Assembly: GCA_946482045.1 (NCBI GenBank)
Contig: CAMLPZ010000009.1
Coordinates: 1-33,764 of the forward strand
Length of the DNA stretch: 33,764 bases
Direction of reading: 5' to 3'
Source of the DNA: an uncultured Asticcacaulis sp.
Lineage (GTDB): Bacteria; Pseudomonadota; Alphaproteobacteria; Caulobacterales; Caulobacteraceae
The translations under genes and the position numbers were made by a program. Every line of letters starts with the position of its first letter. Positions within the stretch are counted from its first letter, which is position 1. The notes under the pieces were generated by a model. That model was not told the origin of the DNA. It was given only the letters and a program-made list of their open reading frames with translations, and did no database searches. Positions 33,714 to 33,764 of the stretch are shown in pieces.

Positions 33714-33757
33714 GCGATATGGCGAAAAGTGTCAGCGGTTTTCGCCAAAAATATCGC
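33714..33757 (+). repeat. Dispersed hairpin repeat, copy B
   Basis: GCGATAT (33714-33720) and ATATCGC (33751-33757) form the outer arms; GGCGAAAA (33721-33728) and TTTTCGCC (33739-33746) form a perfect inner stem. This is the better-preserved copy of the element at 15213-15255. It lies 50 bases after the Wzy stop. Relative to its Wzy gene it has the opposite orientation from copy A. Confidence 0.85.
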
Positions 33758-33764
33758 GACAAAG

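Overview
This 33.8-kb window is a chromosomal surface or exopolysaccharide locus from a GC-rich alphaproteobacterium. I would place it in the Caulobacterales (Caulobacter/Asticcacaulis-like). The basis is codon use, the style of the proteins, a TTAA-N7-TTAA (CtrA-type) site at 3176-3190 and an alphaproteobacterial-style hairpin repeat. The genus is a guess. I found no rRNA, tRNA, CRISPR array, transposase or integrase.

Layout. (a) 1-6.8 kb: the 3' part of a secreted RTX Ca-binding protein, an E. coli-type UDP-glucose dehydrogenase (ugd), two convergent exported or membrane-anchored clan-A-like glycoside hydrolases, and a tail-anchored orphan protein. (b) 6.8-15.1 kb, minus strand: a compact eight-gene operon rmlC-rmlB-rmlD-rmlA-flippase-flippase-GT2-GH71/99-like. 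It makes dTDP-L-rhamnose, encodes two paralogous Wzx-type flippases and a glycosyltransferase, and ends with a secreted hydrolase-like protein. (c) 15.3-20.8 kb, minus strand: a Wzy-type polymerase, then a four-gene unit of UDP-glucuronate 4-epimerase, two GT4 enzymes and a hexapeptide acetyltransferase. (d) 21.1-28.4 kb, mixed strands: a second, unrelated polymerase/ligase-like membrane protein, two acyltransferase-3 (OafA-type) proteins, a short initiating phosphoglycosyltransferase, a PPP-family phosphatase and another GT4. (e) 28.7-33.8 kb: an exported DUF1501/DUF1800 pair, then a second Wzy on the plus strand that is a clear paralog of the one at 15.3 kb.

Together the genes describe a Wzx/Wzy-dependent pathway. 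The phosphoglycosyltransferase starts the lipid-linked repeat unit. Ugd and the epimerase supply UDP-GlcA and UDP-GalA, and RmlABCD supply dTDP-rhamnose. One GT2 and three GT4 enzymes extend the unit, acyltransferases decorate it, flippases export it and Wzy proteins polymerise it. Exported hydrolases and the RTX protein may trim or bind the product. No outer-membrane exporter (Wza) or co-polymerase (Wzc) is present, so these must lie elsewhere.

The least expected signals are these: duplicated flippases and duplicated Wzy polymerases within one locus; a hairpin repeat found immediately downstream of both Wzy paralogs; three different hydrolase-type proteins; an uncharacterised tail-anchored protein; a long orphan hairpin at 20991-21041; and a short coding-like remnant at 24828-24977.
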